A stretch of DNA of 64,000 nt from Carpediemonas membranifera (GCA_019828565.1 JAHDYR010000005.1:868001-932000); one strand, 5' to 3'. Shown: positions 19,474 to 28,536, counted from the first letter of the stretch. The notes: generated by a model from the sequence alone, not told the origin. A program made the numbers and translations.

Positions 19474-19842
19474 CTACTGTCCCTCGAAGTGCCGCTCGAC
19501 GTACTCCGCGGCGACGCGGACGCATTCGCGGCAGGACATCTTGTTGACGCTGCGGATGCCCCTGCAGGAGAGTGCTGTGCCGTTATCCACGAAGAGCCGC
19601 GTGAGGTCGGCGGTGGCCTTCTCGTCGCCCTTGACGAGCTCGCAGGCGGCGTAGTATGCTCCGCACTGGCCCGTCTCGTGACCGCCGTGACCGTACGCGC
19701 GGTACTCCACGAGGAAGTCCTCGAGGTCCGGCTGCGAGAGGCCCGCGGCGCTCGCGCAGGCGTTGAGGACGGTCTGCGCGCAGTTCAGGCGGTGCGGGTG
19801 CTTGCGGAAGTGCGTGAGCGCGACAGTGGCGGCGGAGGACAT
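19474..19842 (-). CDS. C_GCAxxG_C_C family redox protein, copy B
   Basis: Same 122-residue protein as at 12178-12546, on the right arm of R3. All conserved Cys (NCAQ, GQCGA, CRGI, SCREC) are present. It is divergent from the hydrolase at 20012. No substitution relative to copy A was noticed. Confidence 0.88.
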   Translation of the reverse strand: MSSAATVALTHFRKHPHRLNCAQTVLNACASAAGLSQPDLEDFLVEYRAYGHGGHETGQCGAYYAACELVKGDEKATADLTRLFVDNGTALSCRGIRSVNKMSCRECVRVAAEYVERHFEGQ

Positions 19843-20011
19843 CGTGTGGAGCGACGGAGTGCGAATCACCAAATCATGCTCACGCTGCCTCGGTGTCAAA
19901 TCTGGCGATTCCTGCGGAGCGTCTACGGGACCGTGCGTGCGTGCGCAGCGTCGCTGGGGCTGTTCAAGGCGCCTCAGCGGCGCTGGCGACCGGTTGACGC
20001 CAGACAACGCG

Positions 20012-20686
20012 ATGGCTGAGCTCGGCGCGTGGATCGACCTTAGCCACGAGTACTCGCAGCACACGCCGCCGTGGCCGGGCGACCGGCTGTTCCGCCTGCT
20101 GACGCCCGATGTGGCCGCCGAATCGGACGACAACACCATTGTCGAGGAGTTCGAGGCCAGCACGCATCTCGGGACGCACATCGACGCGCCGCTGCACTTC
20201 TTGCCGGGCCAAAAGGCGATCGGTGACTTCGACGTTTCCCACTTCGCCGGCGCTGCGCTCGTTCTCGACGTTCGAGGTCAGCAGACGATCGTGCTCACCG
20301 ACGCCCAGCGCGCGGCGCTCGCGGAGACCAGGCCGGACGGAACGCCGCGCTGCCCGGTCGTGCTCATCCACACCGCGTGGGACGAGCGCTGGGGCGGGCC
20401 GGGCTACTTTGAGGGCTACCCCGTTCTGGCGCCCGAGACTGTCGCCGCCCTCGTCGCCGCCCGCGTCCATCTGGTTGGGCTCGACACACCGTCGCCCGAC
20501 GCGGCGCCGTTCCTTGCGCACCCCGAGCTCCTGCGGCACGATGTGCTGATCGTCGAGAACCTGCGCGGTCTCGGCTGCCTGTTAGGCGCGACGAGCGTGG
20601 AGTTCGCGGCGTTCCCGCTGCGCATGCGGTGCTCGGGCAGCCCCGTGCGTGCGGTCGCGCGGCGCGTGCCGGGGGGAGCAGAGTGA
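20012..20686 (+). CDS. Cyclase/kynurenine-formamidase-type hydrolase, copy B (motif intact)
   Basis: 224 residues. The metal-site motif HLGTHIDAPLHF is complete, with Asp codon 20183-20185. Later family features include VVLIHTAWD and the HLVGLDTPSPD segment near the C-terminal metal/active-site region. Family enzymes hydrolyse amides or lactones such as N-formylkynurenine; the substrate here is open. This is the copy most likely to be functional. It is divergent from the C_GCAxxG_C_C gene and convergent with thioredoxin (33 bases). The frame is also open upstream to 19763, but homology begins at AWIDLSHEY. Confidence 0.88.
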   Translation: MAELGAWIDLSHEYSQHTPPWPGDRLFRLLTPDVAAESDDNTIVEEFEASTHLGTHIDAPLHFLPGQKAIGDFDVSHFAGAALVLDVRGQQTIVLTDAQRAALAETRPDGTPRCPVVLIHTAWDERWGGPGYFEGYPVLAPETVAALVAARVHLVGLDTPSPDAAPFLAHPELLRHDVLIVENLRGLGCLLGATSVEFAAFPLRMRCSGSPVRAVARRVPGGAE

Positions 20687-20719
20687 AGCGGGCGTTTATA
20701 AAATGGATCGCGGGTGCGC

Positions 20720-21034
20720 TCAGGCGGTCTTGGCCTTCTCGACGAGCTGACGGATGGCGCCCTCGTTCGCGCCGACGACCTCGCCGATGACCTGGCCGTT
20801 CTTGAACGACTTGAACGTGGGCATCGCGCGAATGCCTGCGATGCGGGCGGCGCCCGTGTTGGCGTCGACGTCGACTTTCACGCATGTGACGTCGGGGTTC
20901 TCCTCGGAGATCTTGACGAAGCGCGGGCCGATCATCTTGCACGGCGGGCACCACTGGGCGAAGAAGTCGACGACGACGGCCTTGTCGCCGCTGATAAGCT
21001 GCTGGAATTCCTCCACGGACTCGATAACCTTCAT
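20720..21034 (-). CDS. Thioredoxin, copy 4
   Basis: Complete 104-residue thioredoxin, active site W28-C-P-P-C32, protein identical to copies 2, 3 and 5. Its last bases bridge R3 and R1. It is paired tail to tail with the intact hydrolase. Confidence 0.93.
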   Translation of the reverse strand: MKVIESVEEFQQLISGDKAVVVDFFAQWCPPCKMIGPRFVKISEENPDVTCVKVDVDANTGAARIAGIRAMPTFKSFKNGQVIGEVVGANEGAIRQLVEKAKTA

Positions 21035-21438
21035 GTTTGTGTTCTGCTGTTCAACTGCCCCGCATCGTGATCCGCATCACTGCCACATCTCGGTCGTTGC
21101 CGCAGGTTTTGCCGGAATTGGCCACGACCGTCTGCGCTCGCAGGGGACACGACGGGCCCGCTCGCCGGCTGTTGCAACCTGCCAAGCCGTGATAACTCTG
21201 TGGGGGCCGTGATCCGACTGATTCTGACGTCATCATCGATCTGACGCGACCGCAAGCGCGAACCTGCCAGGCATGTCTCCCTCGCCTGCCGACCGCCGCT
21301 GACATGGCCGTCATGGCGTACTGACACTTGCTGGTTGACACGAGTCATGATCTCCTGGCAGCATGTCATGGCCAGTGATGACTCATGAGCAATAAAGACA
21401 CTCTTGTTGCTGTACACAACATGCATTTACTGAAGCAT
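21035..21438. other. Intergenic: thioredoxin upstream and actin 3' flank
   Basis: Copy of 280-683, with TGACGTCA at 21225-21232. No gene seen. R3 ends at about 21330. Confidence 0.5.
21225..21232. promoter_or_regulatory. TGACGTCA palindrome upstream of thioredoxin copy 4
   Basis: Same position relative to the start as in the other copies. Confidence 0.3.
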
Positions 21439-22568
21439 TTAGAAGCACTTCTTGTGGATGATGGCAGCGCCAGACTCCTCGTACTCCTCCTTGGACACCC
21501 ACATGGACTGGAAGGTGCTGAGGGAAGAAACGATAGAGCCACCCATCCAGACGGAGTACTTGCGCTCGGCGGGGGCGACGATCTTGATCTTCATGGCAGA
21601 GGGAGCGAGGGCAGAAACCTCCTTCTCCATACGGTCGGCGATGCCGGGAAACATGGTGGTGCCACCGGAAAGGACGATGTTGCCGTAGAGATCGCGACGG
21701 ATATCGACGTCGCACTTCATGATCGAGTTGTAGGTAGTCTCGTGGATACCGACAGCCTCAAGGCCGATCATGGAAGGCTGGAAGAGAGCCTCAGGGCAGC
21801 GGAAACGCTCGGAGCCGACCTCAATGAAGGCACCATCGGGAAGCTGGTAGGTCTTGTTGATGGAAGCAGACTCAGCAGCAGTCTCGAGCTCCTGGTTGTA
21901 GTCAAGAGCGACGTAGGTGAGCTTCTCCTTGATGTCACGGACGATTTCGCGCTCAGCGGAGGTGGTGAAGGTGTGGCCACGCTCAGCGAGGAGGGTAACG
22001 AGGTGCTCAGTAAGATCACGGCCAGCCATGTCGAGACGAAGGATGGCGTGGGGCATGCTGTAACCCTCATAGATGGGGACGCAGTGAGAGACACCATCGC
22101 CGGAATCGAGAACGATACCAGTGGTACGGCCAGAGGCGTACAGGGAAAGGACGGCCTGGATCTGGACGTAGATGGCGGGGGCATTGAAGGTCTCGAACAT
22201 GATCTCGGTCATCTTCTCGCGGTTAGCCTTGGGGTTGAGGGGAGCCTCGGTAAGGAGGATGGGGTGCTCCTCGGGAAGAACACGGAGCTCGTTGTAGAAG
22301 GTGTGGTGCCAAATCTTCTCCATGTCATCCCAGTTGGTGACGATACCGTGCTCGATGGGGTAGCGGAGCTGAAGGATACCACGCTTGGACTGAGCCTCAT
22401 CACCGACATAGAAGTCCTTGCCACCCATGCCAACCATGATGCCCTTGTGTTTGGGCCTGCCAACGAGGCTGGGGAAGACGCAACGGGGGCATCATCGCCG
22501 GCCATACCAGCCTTGCACATGCCAGAGCCATTGTCAACAACCAATGCGACGCTTTCCTCTTCAGCCAT
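21439..22568 (-). CDS. Actin, copy 2, with one-base deletion
   Basis: Same actin as at 684-1815. The main frame from the VGMGGKDF segment to HKKCF is intact (332 residues from the Met before it). A one-base deletion in a G run at about 22484-22489 (five G, six in copy 1) puts the first 30 or so residues (MAEEES to AGDDAP) in another frame. ATG at 22566-22568. As in copy 1, a single homopolymer indel is the only lesion found. Apart from the indels and rare silent changes, the two copies are the same. Confidence 0.9.
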
Positions 22569-22919
22569 TATCTCTATGAGTTTCTTGTGTTTGCTGACAG
22601 GCTGGGTTTTCTTCACAGTGACAAAAGTGGTCGAAACTATGTCGGGCGAAAATTCTACGGTGTAAGGCATTCAAGGTCCGCTTCTGGTCCCGCTTCCGCC
22701 CGTCTGGGGCGTGAAATCTTGCGCTTTTCCCGGAGGCCGCTACAGTCCTGCTTTGACAGGCGCAAAATACAGATTCAGAATATCTGTGACCATCGCCAGT
22801 TCGAAATCGCCCTCAAAATTCCCGATGGCCTTGACAACCATGTGCCGGTGCCAGCACGCACTGGTTCCGCCGGTCGGCGCCGACCGTCGAGACGGCAGTC
22901 CTGGAAGCCTTTCAGGAGT
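22569..22919. other. Actin upstream region, copy 2
   Basis: Copy of 1816-2167, no gene seen. Presumed actin promoter. Confidence 0.45.
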
Positions 22920-23010
22920 GCGTGGAGTTCGCGGCGTTCCCGCTGCGCATGCGGTGCTCGGGAAGCCCCGTGCGTGCGGTCGCGCGGCGCGTGCCGGGGG
23001 AGCAGAGTGA
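22920..23010 (+). pseudogene. 3' fragment of cyclase-type hydrolase, second
   Basis: Same truncated hydrolase end as at 2168-2259, at the matching place in R1 copy 2. It has one G fewer in the G run before the stop (five, not six), so even the remaining frame is shifted at its end. Confidence 0.78.
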
Positions 23011-23043
23011 AGCGGGCGTTTATAAAATGGATCGCGGGTGCGC

Positions 23044-23358
23044 TCAGGCGGTCTTGGCCTTCTCGACGAGCTGACGGATGGCGCCCTCGTTCGCGCCGAC
23101 GACCTCGCCGATGACCTGGCCGTTCTTGAACGACTTGAACGTGGGCATCGCGCGAATGCCTGCGATGCGGGCGGCGCCCGTGTTGGCGTCGACGTCGACT
23201 TTCACGCATGTGACGTCGGGGTTCTCCTCGGAGATCTTGACGAAGCGCGGGCCGATCATCTTGCACGGCGGGCACCACTGGGCGAAGAAGTCGACGACGA
23301 CGGCCTTGTCGCCGCTGATAAGCTGCTGGAATTCCTCCACGGACTCGATAACCTTCAT
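23044..23358 (-). CDS. Thioredoxin, copy 5
   Basis: Complete 104-residue thioredoxin, active site W28-C-P-P-C32. Same setting as copy 2, facing a truncated hydrolase fragment. Confidence 0.93.
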   Translation of the reverse strand: MKVIESVEEFQQLISGDKAVVVDFFAQWCPPCKMIGPRFVKISEENPDVTCVKVDVDANTGAARIAGIRAMPTFKSFKNGQVIGEVVGANEGAIRQLVEKAKTA

Positions 23359-23856
23359 GTTTGTGTTCTGCTGTTCAACTGCCCCGCATCGTGATCCGCA
23401 TCACTGCCACATCTCGGTCGTTGCCGCAGGTTTTGCCGGAATTGGCCACGACCGTCTGCGCTCGCAGGGGACACGACGGGCCCGCTCGCCGGCTGTTGCA
23501 ACCTGCCAAGCCGTGATAACTCTGTGGGGGCCGTGATCCGACTGATTCTGACGTCATCATCGATCTGACGCGACCGCAAGCGCGAACCTGCCAGGCATGT
23601 CTCCCTCGCCTGCCGACCGCCGCTGACATGGCCGTCATGGCGTACTGACGCTTGGCCTCGAGATCATCATCGCCAAGTCACTCGGGTTGACAGTCGACAT
23701 TCATGACCCATCCGACTGGACCGGCAGTCGCTGTTCAGTCATCACGCAGAGGCCTGATGCACCTCGAAGCCGACGCCGCAGTTACCGGGACCCCCGCCAT
23801 GGACGGCCTGAGTCAGCCACTGAACCAGATGAAGGATCTTCGCATCTGTCATTTAC
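23359..23856. other. Intergenic between thioredoxin copy 5 and protein C
   Basis: Copy of 2608-3105, with TGACGTCA at 23549-23556. No gene seen. Confidence 0.45.
23549..23556. promoter_or_regulatory. TGACGTCA palindrome upstream of thioredoxin copy 5
   Basis: Same element and spacing as in the other thioredoxin copies. Confidence 0.3.
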
Positions 23857-24788
23857 TCAACGCCGGACACCGCGGCGTGATCCGGCCATGAGCACGCCCA
23901 GCACGCCCACACCTGTCAGGGCACCGGCGCCGACTGTTGCCCAGAAGGCCTTGTTCTGCCACCAGGCAACGCTATCGGGGTTTTCGACAAGACCCTCCCC
24001 CTTGCCGTCACCCTCGTCGGCATGCTTGCACTCTCCGGCAGGGGTCTCGGCATGCTCGGCAGTAGGGACCTCCTGGACCACGGGCGGGACCTCTGGGTCC
24101 CGTGCTTGCACTGCGTCAGACTTGGCCTGGGCGAGCTGGCCCTGAGCGCTTCGATCTCCCGATCCCGCTCGGCCACGTTGCGGTTGAGAGCTGACACCTG
24201 CTGCTCATTCTGTGCAACAAGCCTGGCCGGCTTCTCCCTGTCGAGCTCTGCCTGGCGCCTGAGCTCGTCGATGGTCTCCTCGTACTCCCGGACCCTGTTC
24301 TCGGCCTCCGCGTCGTCCTCGGCCGAGATCGGCGGCATGGGAGGGGCCACGAGCGGAGGGCCCAGGCTCAACGTGATCGTCTTCACGTTGCTAAAGAAGA
24401 TTCCGAACATTTTCGTGTCGAGATGGTTGTGGAGAGCGGCAGGGTTGGCAGTGCCGTCAGGGCTGATGATGGCCATCAGACACTTGATGGCCTGGAACGC
24501 AGTGTACGTCTCGTCCACAAGGTCGAACGCTGCGCCTGGCAGGACGACCCTGAGCTGCGCACGACCGGTCTTGAAAAGCGTCTTGGCGATGGAGGGGAAG
24601 TAGGTTTCGAGGGTGCCGCCATTGATGAGTTGCTGCATTTGGTCGCGAATGGCTGTCATAAGCGTCTCTTTGGCTGGGGACTCGCCGCCGTGGACCTCGA
24701 TGGCGTATATCGGGGCCAGGATGGCTTGTTGGGCATCAGCGATGACCTTGTGTGCTAGTTCAATGTCGCTAAGCACAACTTCCGTCAT
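23857..24788 (-). CDS. Tail-anchored coiled-coil protein C, copy 3 (same frameshift)
   Basis: Third copy of protein C. It shares the one-base frame break after EIEALRA. It differs by one substitution (Cys for Arg in the IKRLMAI segment) and by loss of one nine-base unit in the hydrophobic tail (two GVL units instead of three). The difference of 932 versus 941 bases is exactly that unit. ATG at 24786-24788. Confidence 0.75.
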
Positions 24789-25014
24789 TGGTTTGTTCTG
24801 GGCCTGACATGAGGCCCCTATCTCGACCTCCTCATCACTGACATCACTGTACTCGACTGTACCCGACTCGACGTGACACACCCGCAGCCAAGAGCTCTGG
24901 CAGCTATCTGTAGCAAGAGCGGCGCGCTCTCTTTGCCCCGGGCCGACGGACTCATCTCGTGGTTTGGGTTAAAGTGCATCGAGGCTAACCGGAAACTTTT
25001 AAACTGTAAGTGGC

Positions 25015-25575
25015 TTACTTGTAAGCGAGGAGCTCCTTGCGGGCGTCCTCGATGGCGGCCTCCTTGACCTTGGACATGGCGAGGCCCTCAACGTACACGA
25101 ACTCGGCCGGGATGCCCAGGAAGCCGAGGACGGTCTTCAGGTACGGCGCCTCGAAGTCGGTACCGTTATCCTTGTGCTGCCCGCCGCGCGTCGTGATGAC
25201 GAGGGCGCGGGTGTCCTTGATGAGGCCCTCGGAGCCGCTCGAGGTGTAGCGGAATGTGACGCCCGCGCGGGAGATGAGGTCGATCCAGTTCTTGAGCTGC
25301 GTGGGTATCGCGAAGTTGTACATCGGCGCGGCGATCACGACGAGGTCGGCGTCCTTGACCTCCTGGATGAGCGTGTCGGAGAGCTGCCGAACGGCGTTGG
25401 GCTCCGAGGAGCCGAGGGCGCCCATCGTTTGAAGGTCAAGCACGGGGATCGGCTCCGCGGCGAGATCGCGGACCTTGATGTCCGCTTCGAGGCCCTCGAG
25501 CAGGTAGTCGATGAGCTGGGACGATTGCGAGTTAGCACCGAGGATGCTGGACTTGATGGCGAGAATTCTCTTCAT
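25015..25575 (-). CDS. FMN-dependent NADH:quinone/azo oxidoreductase, copy 3
   Basis: Third AzoR-family copy, 186 residues, same protein as the other two. The absence of coding change in three copies, while neighbours carry indels, suggests recent copying, conversion or selection. Confidence 0.92.
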   Translation of the reverse strand: MKRILAIKSSILGANSQSSQLIDYLLEGLEADIKVRDLAAEPIPVLDLQTMGALGSSEPNAVRQLSDTLIQEVKDADLVVIAAPMYNFAIPTQLKNWIDLISRAGVTFRYTSSGSEGLIKDTRALVITTRGGQHKDNGTDFEAPYLKTVLGFLGIPAEFVYVEGLAMSKVKEAAIEDARKELLAYK

Positions 25576-25677
25576 TTGTGTGGTGTTACACTTTCTGGAG
25601 CACACCGGGGCACTGCCCGGACGGTTACAGCATGGGTCACAATTCGCAGTTTTGCCCGAGTCGAATGTTCAGTTTAC

Positions 25678-26559
25678 TCAGCGCCGGGCCTTCTTCGCGC
25701 CCAGTAGGACGACCGCGAGGACGCCGCCGGCCGTCAGGGCACCTGCGCCGATCGTCGCCCAGAATGCAGAGCTCTGCCACCAGGCGTCGTGATCGGGGTT
25801 GACTGTGACCTTCGTCTCAGCGGGCTGCTCGGGCTCCATGGTGTCTTCGGGCAGCGTCTCCTCCTGGACGACGGGGCAGGCCCGCTCCACGGGGGCGGGG
25901 GCGGCGAGCTCGGCCACGCGCTCGGCCTTCAGTTGGGCGAGCTCTTCTTCTTGCTCGGCGAGCCTCTTCGCGTGTGCGGCCTCGATGTCGGCGAGCGACT
26001 GCTTGGCCAGCTCGGCCTGCTGGCGCAGGTGGGCGATCTGCTCCTCATATTCGTGGAGCTTTGTCTGCTGGTCGGGCTGCCAGATCTTCGGGTTGACGGG
26101 AGGCAGCGGGGGCGCGACGAGGGGAGGGCCGAGGGCCAGCGTCATGTCGCGGGCGTTGCTGAAGAACCGGTCGCACGCGGCCTTGTCGAGGTGGTTGTTG
26201 ACCGCGGCGGGGTTGGTGGTCTCGTCGTCGTGCACGACTCCCCGCAGTTTCTTGATGGTGCGGAAGGCCGCGTAGGTGGGCCTGATGAGGACACAGACGG
26301 TGTCGGGGAGGACGGCCTGCAGCTCGGCCCGGCGGAGGTTGAAGAGAACCTTGGCCAGAGCGGGGAATTCGTCGAGGAGTGCGCCGGTGTCCTCCAGCTG
26401 CTGCAGCTTGTCCTGGACGGCGGTCATGAGCGCCTGCTTCTCGTCAGAGTCCTCGGCATACACACTGATCGCGTGGATGAGCGCCAGGAGCGACTGCGGG
26501 GAGCGTTCGAAGACCTTGTGGGCGAATGCGAGCTGTTCTGCGGGACTTTCCTTGTTCAT
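25678..26559 (-). CDS. Tail-anchored coiled-coil protein E, copy 3 (intact)
   Basis: Complete 293-residue form with helical domain, coiled coil, linker and C-terminal anchor. It carries the Gln and Arg variants of copy 1 but not its deletion, so the direct-repeat copies are closer to each other than to the inverted copy. The stop overlaps AGTAAA. Confidence 0.8.
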   Translation of the reverse strand: MNKESPAEQLAFAHKVFERSPQSLLALIHAISVYAEDSDEKQALMTAVQDKLQQLEDTGALLDEFPALAKVLFNLRRAELQAVLPDTVCVLIRPTYAAFRTIKKLRGVVHDDETTNPAAVNNHLDKAACDRFFSNARDMTLALGPPLVAPPLPPVNPKIWQPDQQTKLHEYEEQIAHLRQQAELAKQSLADIEAAHAKRLAEQEEELAQLKAERVAELAAPAPVERACPVVQEETLPEDTMEPEQPAETKVTVNPDHDAWWQSSAFWATIGAGALTAGGVLAVVLLGAKKARR

Positions 26560-26960
26560 GCTGTTCTGAAGCTAAATGAGGCCGGATCTCGATCTCGTGA
26601 CCACTGTTGACATGGTTCCTGTGACGGGGGCGCGTCGGTTCCTGTGACACGACTCCATTCGACTCTGGTCGGCAAGAGGCGCGAATGGGCCGCTCCGCCA
26701 CGGACGGCCTGTCTGACCAGCATGTGCTGGCTGGCGGAGTGTCGTGGCGTTGCTATCACGATTTCGCAGAATAGTCGAATCAGCAGAAGCGACGTCGCTG
26801 GCTCCTGGGAACCGGTCTGACCGCAGCAATCGTCAAATCGGCTAGTACCTCGCAGATTCAACCCGCCGCCCTCTCCGGCCGGTCTCTCTGCGGCGTTGCC
26901 AAGTGGAGGATGCGAAGGTGCCATTGTGCAGCTTATGTCAAGATCCACAAACCATTTGTA
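26560..26960. other. Upstream of E copy 3 and right end of R1
   Basis: R1 stops at about 26821. The first part is presumed E promoter, shared with the other copies. The rest holds no recognised gene. Confidence 0.4.
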
Positions 26961-27134
26961 ATGCCGCCGAAAGAGAAGATTGTTATCAAGAATGGAAAGG
27001 TTGTGAGATCTATCGAGAAGCATCCTAAGCCAGAGAAGCCCAAGAAAACACAGAGCCAACAGCAAGGCTGCCATAACGGTCAATGCGGAGGTCAGCAAAC
27101 ACAAAGCAGCTTCATGTTCTGCACTGCTATGTGA
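26961..27134 (+). CDS. Small basic Cys/Gln-containing protein (hypothetical)
   Basis: 57-residue frame from the ATG at 26961 (MPPKEKIVIKNGK). It has a Lys/Pro-rich middle and a GCHNGQCGG segment near the end. No family recognised. The skewed but orderly composition hints at a real small protein; it could equally be chance. Confidence 0.25.
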   Translation: MPPKEKIVIKNGKVVRSIEKHPKPEKPKKTQSQQQGCHNGQCGGQQTQSSFMFCTAM

Positions 27135-27741
27135 TGTATGAGAGGATCTATCGCTCGTGAGCTTTCCAACTATGCCTATTGATGACCCGTGCCCGTTGGA
27201 CTCCGTAGGACCAGGCCCATGCACATAAAGGCATACTGAGGTCATATTGCTGTTATGAGGGGCGCATACAACCTTTTGGCCCTCTCTTCCCGACACTCCT
27301 GCTTCAACTCGTGCTCAATACACTGTGAGCCCAGCATCCCAGGACCACACTGCCCTGTCACTATTCTACACCTGGACGGGACTGGGGCATGATCCAATTG
27401 CCCGCTTGGCCGCTCCAACTAGTCTTGCACTGGTCCACCACATGAATGAGACCGTCATGTCATCATCAGCACACAACAGGATCCAATGCGCCCACACCGT
27501 TGTGGCCACCTGCACTAGCACCGTGGCGCAGACAATTATTTCATCACGAAAATCGAAATGATTGGTTGGAAAATCGAAAGACGCACCCAGCCATGACCCT
27601 AACAAGCTCACCAGAGACACTCTGCCATTTCCTGATATTTTGGGAAGAGATTTGCTGCGATACGATTTGATTCTTTGCCGAGATTGCTGTACGGAGCCGC
27701 GTATCTTTGCCAACTCCAGTTCGTACTTACGCACGACTGAC
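27135..27741. other. 607-base region upstream of the SDR gene
   Basis: No supported gene. The SDR frame is open upstream to 27562, but homology to dehydrogenases starts only at the ATG at 27742. Lower GC than the flanking genes, probably promoter. Confidence 0.4.
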
Positions 27742-28503
27742 ATGTTCAACTTCAATGACCGTACTGTTGCTATCACCGGTGCCTCCTCCGGCCTCGGCAT
27801 GCAAATGGCCAAGGGCTTTGCTGCCCAGGGCGCGAAGCTCGTTCTCATGGCCCGCCGCGTGGAGATGCTCGAAGAGCTCGCTAAGGAGCTTAAGGAGAAG
27901 CACAGCACCGAGAGCCTCTGCATCAAGTGCGATGTTACGTCCACTGAATCCGTTAGTGCTGCCGCCAAGGCTGCCGAGGAGAAGTTTGGCAAGATTGATG
28001 TGCTTGTGAACAACGCTGGCAGCGCCCACAACGCCGGTGTCCTCGACATGACGGACGAGCAGTGGGACTTCACCATGGACGTCGACCTCAAGTCCGTCTT
28101 CCTCGTGACTCGCGCCTTCGGTGCCATCATGAAGAAGCACAACTACGGCCGCATCATCAACATCGCCTCCATGTACGGCATGGTGGGCAACACTGCCATC
28201 GATACCGTCGCCTACCACGCCTCCAAGGGTGGTGTCATCAACTTCACCCGCGCCGTCGCCGCCGAGCTCGCCAAGTACAACATCACGTGCAACGCTATCT
28301 GCCCCGGCTACTTCGCCACCGAGCTGACCCAGTCGACCCTCGACACCGAGGCTTTCCAGACCTACATGAAGGGCACCGTGCCCCTCGGCCGCTACGGCAC
28401 TGAAGGCGAGCTCAACCCTGGCGCCATCTTCCTGGCCAGCGAGGAGGCCTCGTACGTCACCGGCATCATCCTGCCCATCGACGGCGGCTACACTGCCGTT
28501 TGA
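27742..28503 (+). CDS. Short-chain dehydrogenase/reductase (gluconate 5-dehydrogenase/KR-like)
   Basis: 253 residues. Classical SDR motifs: TGASSGLG near residue 12 (cofactor binding), NNAG near 93, the catalytic Ser in NIASMYG and YHASK near 160, and PGYFATE after. RR after the second strand (MARRVEM) suggests preference for NADP(H). The closest type by motif order is gluconate 5-dehydrogenase or 3-oxoacyl reductase; the substrate is unproven. Cytosolic, no targeting signal from this start. Start ATG at 27742 precedes the first beta-strand (FNDRTVAITG). The 3' flank lacks AGTAAA but has TTATAAAT. Bacterial-type enzyme. Confidence 0.9.
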   Translation: MFNFNDRTVAITGASSGLGMQMAKGFAAQGAKLVLMARRVEMLEELAKELKEKHSTESLCIKCDVTSTESVSAAAKAAEEKFGKIDVLVNNAGSAHNAGVLDMTDEQWDFTMDVDLKSVFLVTRAFGAIMKKHNYGRIINIASMYGMVGNTAIDTVAYHASKGGVINFTRAVAAELAKYNITCNAICPGYFATELTQSTLDTEAFQTYMKGTVPLGRYGTEGELNPGAIFLASEEASYVTGIILPIDGGYTAV

Positions 28504-28530
28504 ATTATAAATATCTCTCCTAGCCGGCCG

Positions 28531-28536
28531 TTTACT
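28531..28536 (-). terminator. AGTAAA poly(A)-like element at 28536 gene stop
   Basis: Minus strand reads CTGAGTAAACGG, overlapping the TGA stop. Confidence 0.5.

Larger units (their letters stand above)
19244..21330 (-). repeat. Inverted repeat R3, right arm
   Basis: Reverse-complement copy of 10690-12776 of the same length (2087 bases). The inner boundary, at CCAGCACATTTGTGT, creates a truncated WD-like gene fragment directly after the alpha2delta-like gene. Coding differences from the left arm include the hydrolase active-site codon (GAC here, TAC in the left arm). Confidence 0.92.
20756..26821 (+). repeat. Direct repeat R1, copy 2
   Basis: Second copy of the block at 1-6079, offset by about 20.75 kb. 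Its left neighbour (19244-20755) is the right arm of inverted repeat R3, so the block probably continues leftwards outside the window in copy 1 too. Beyond 26821 this copy shares about 17 further bases with the reverse complement of 7495-7511. It therefore resembles the right arm of R2 at this junction more than it resembles copy 1. Confidence 0.93.

Noticed and set aside
21385-22665. Long open frame on the strand opposite actin
   Set aside because: It is an antisense shadow produced by GC-rich codon bias; the actin frame on the minus strand explains the region, and the opposite frame resembles no protein.
1-26821. A bacterial operon or a CRISPR/plasmid locus
   Set aside because: No Shine-Dalgarno sites, no spacer-repeat arrays, eukaryote-only genes interspersed and introns present.
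27366-28142. 258-codon frame opposite the SDR gene
   Set aside because: Ser/Ala/Leu-rich shadow of the dehydrogenase, with no motif of its own.
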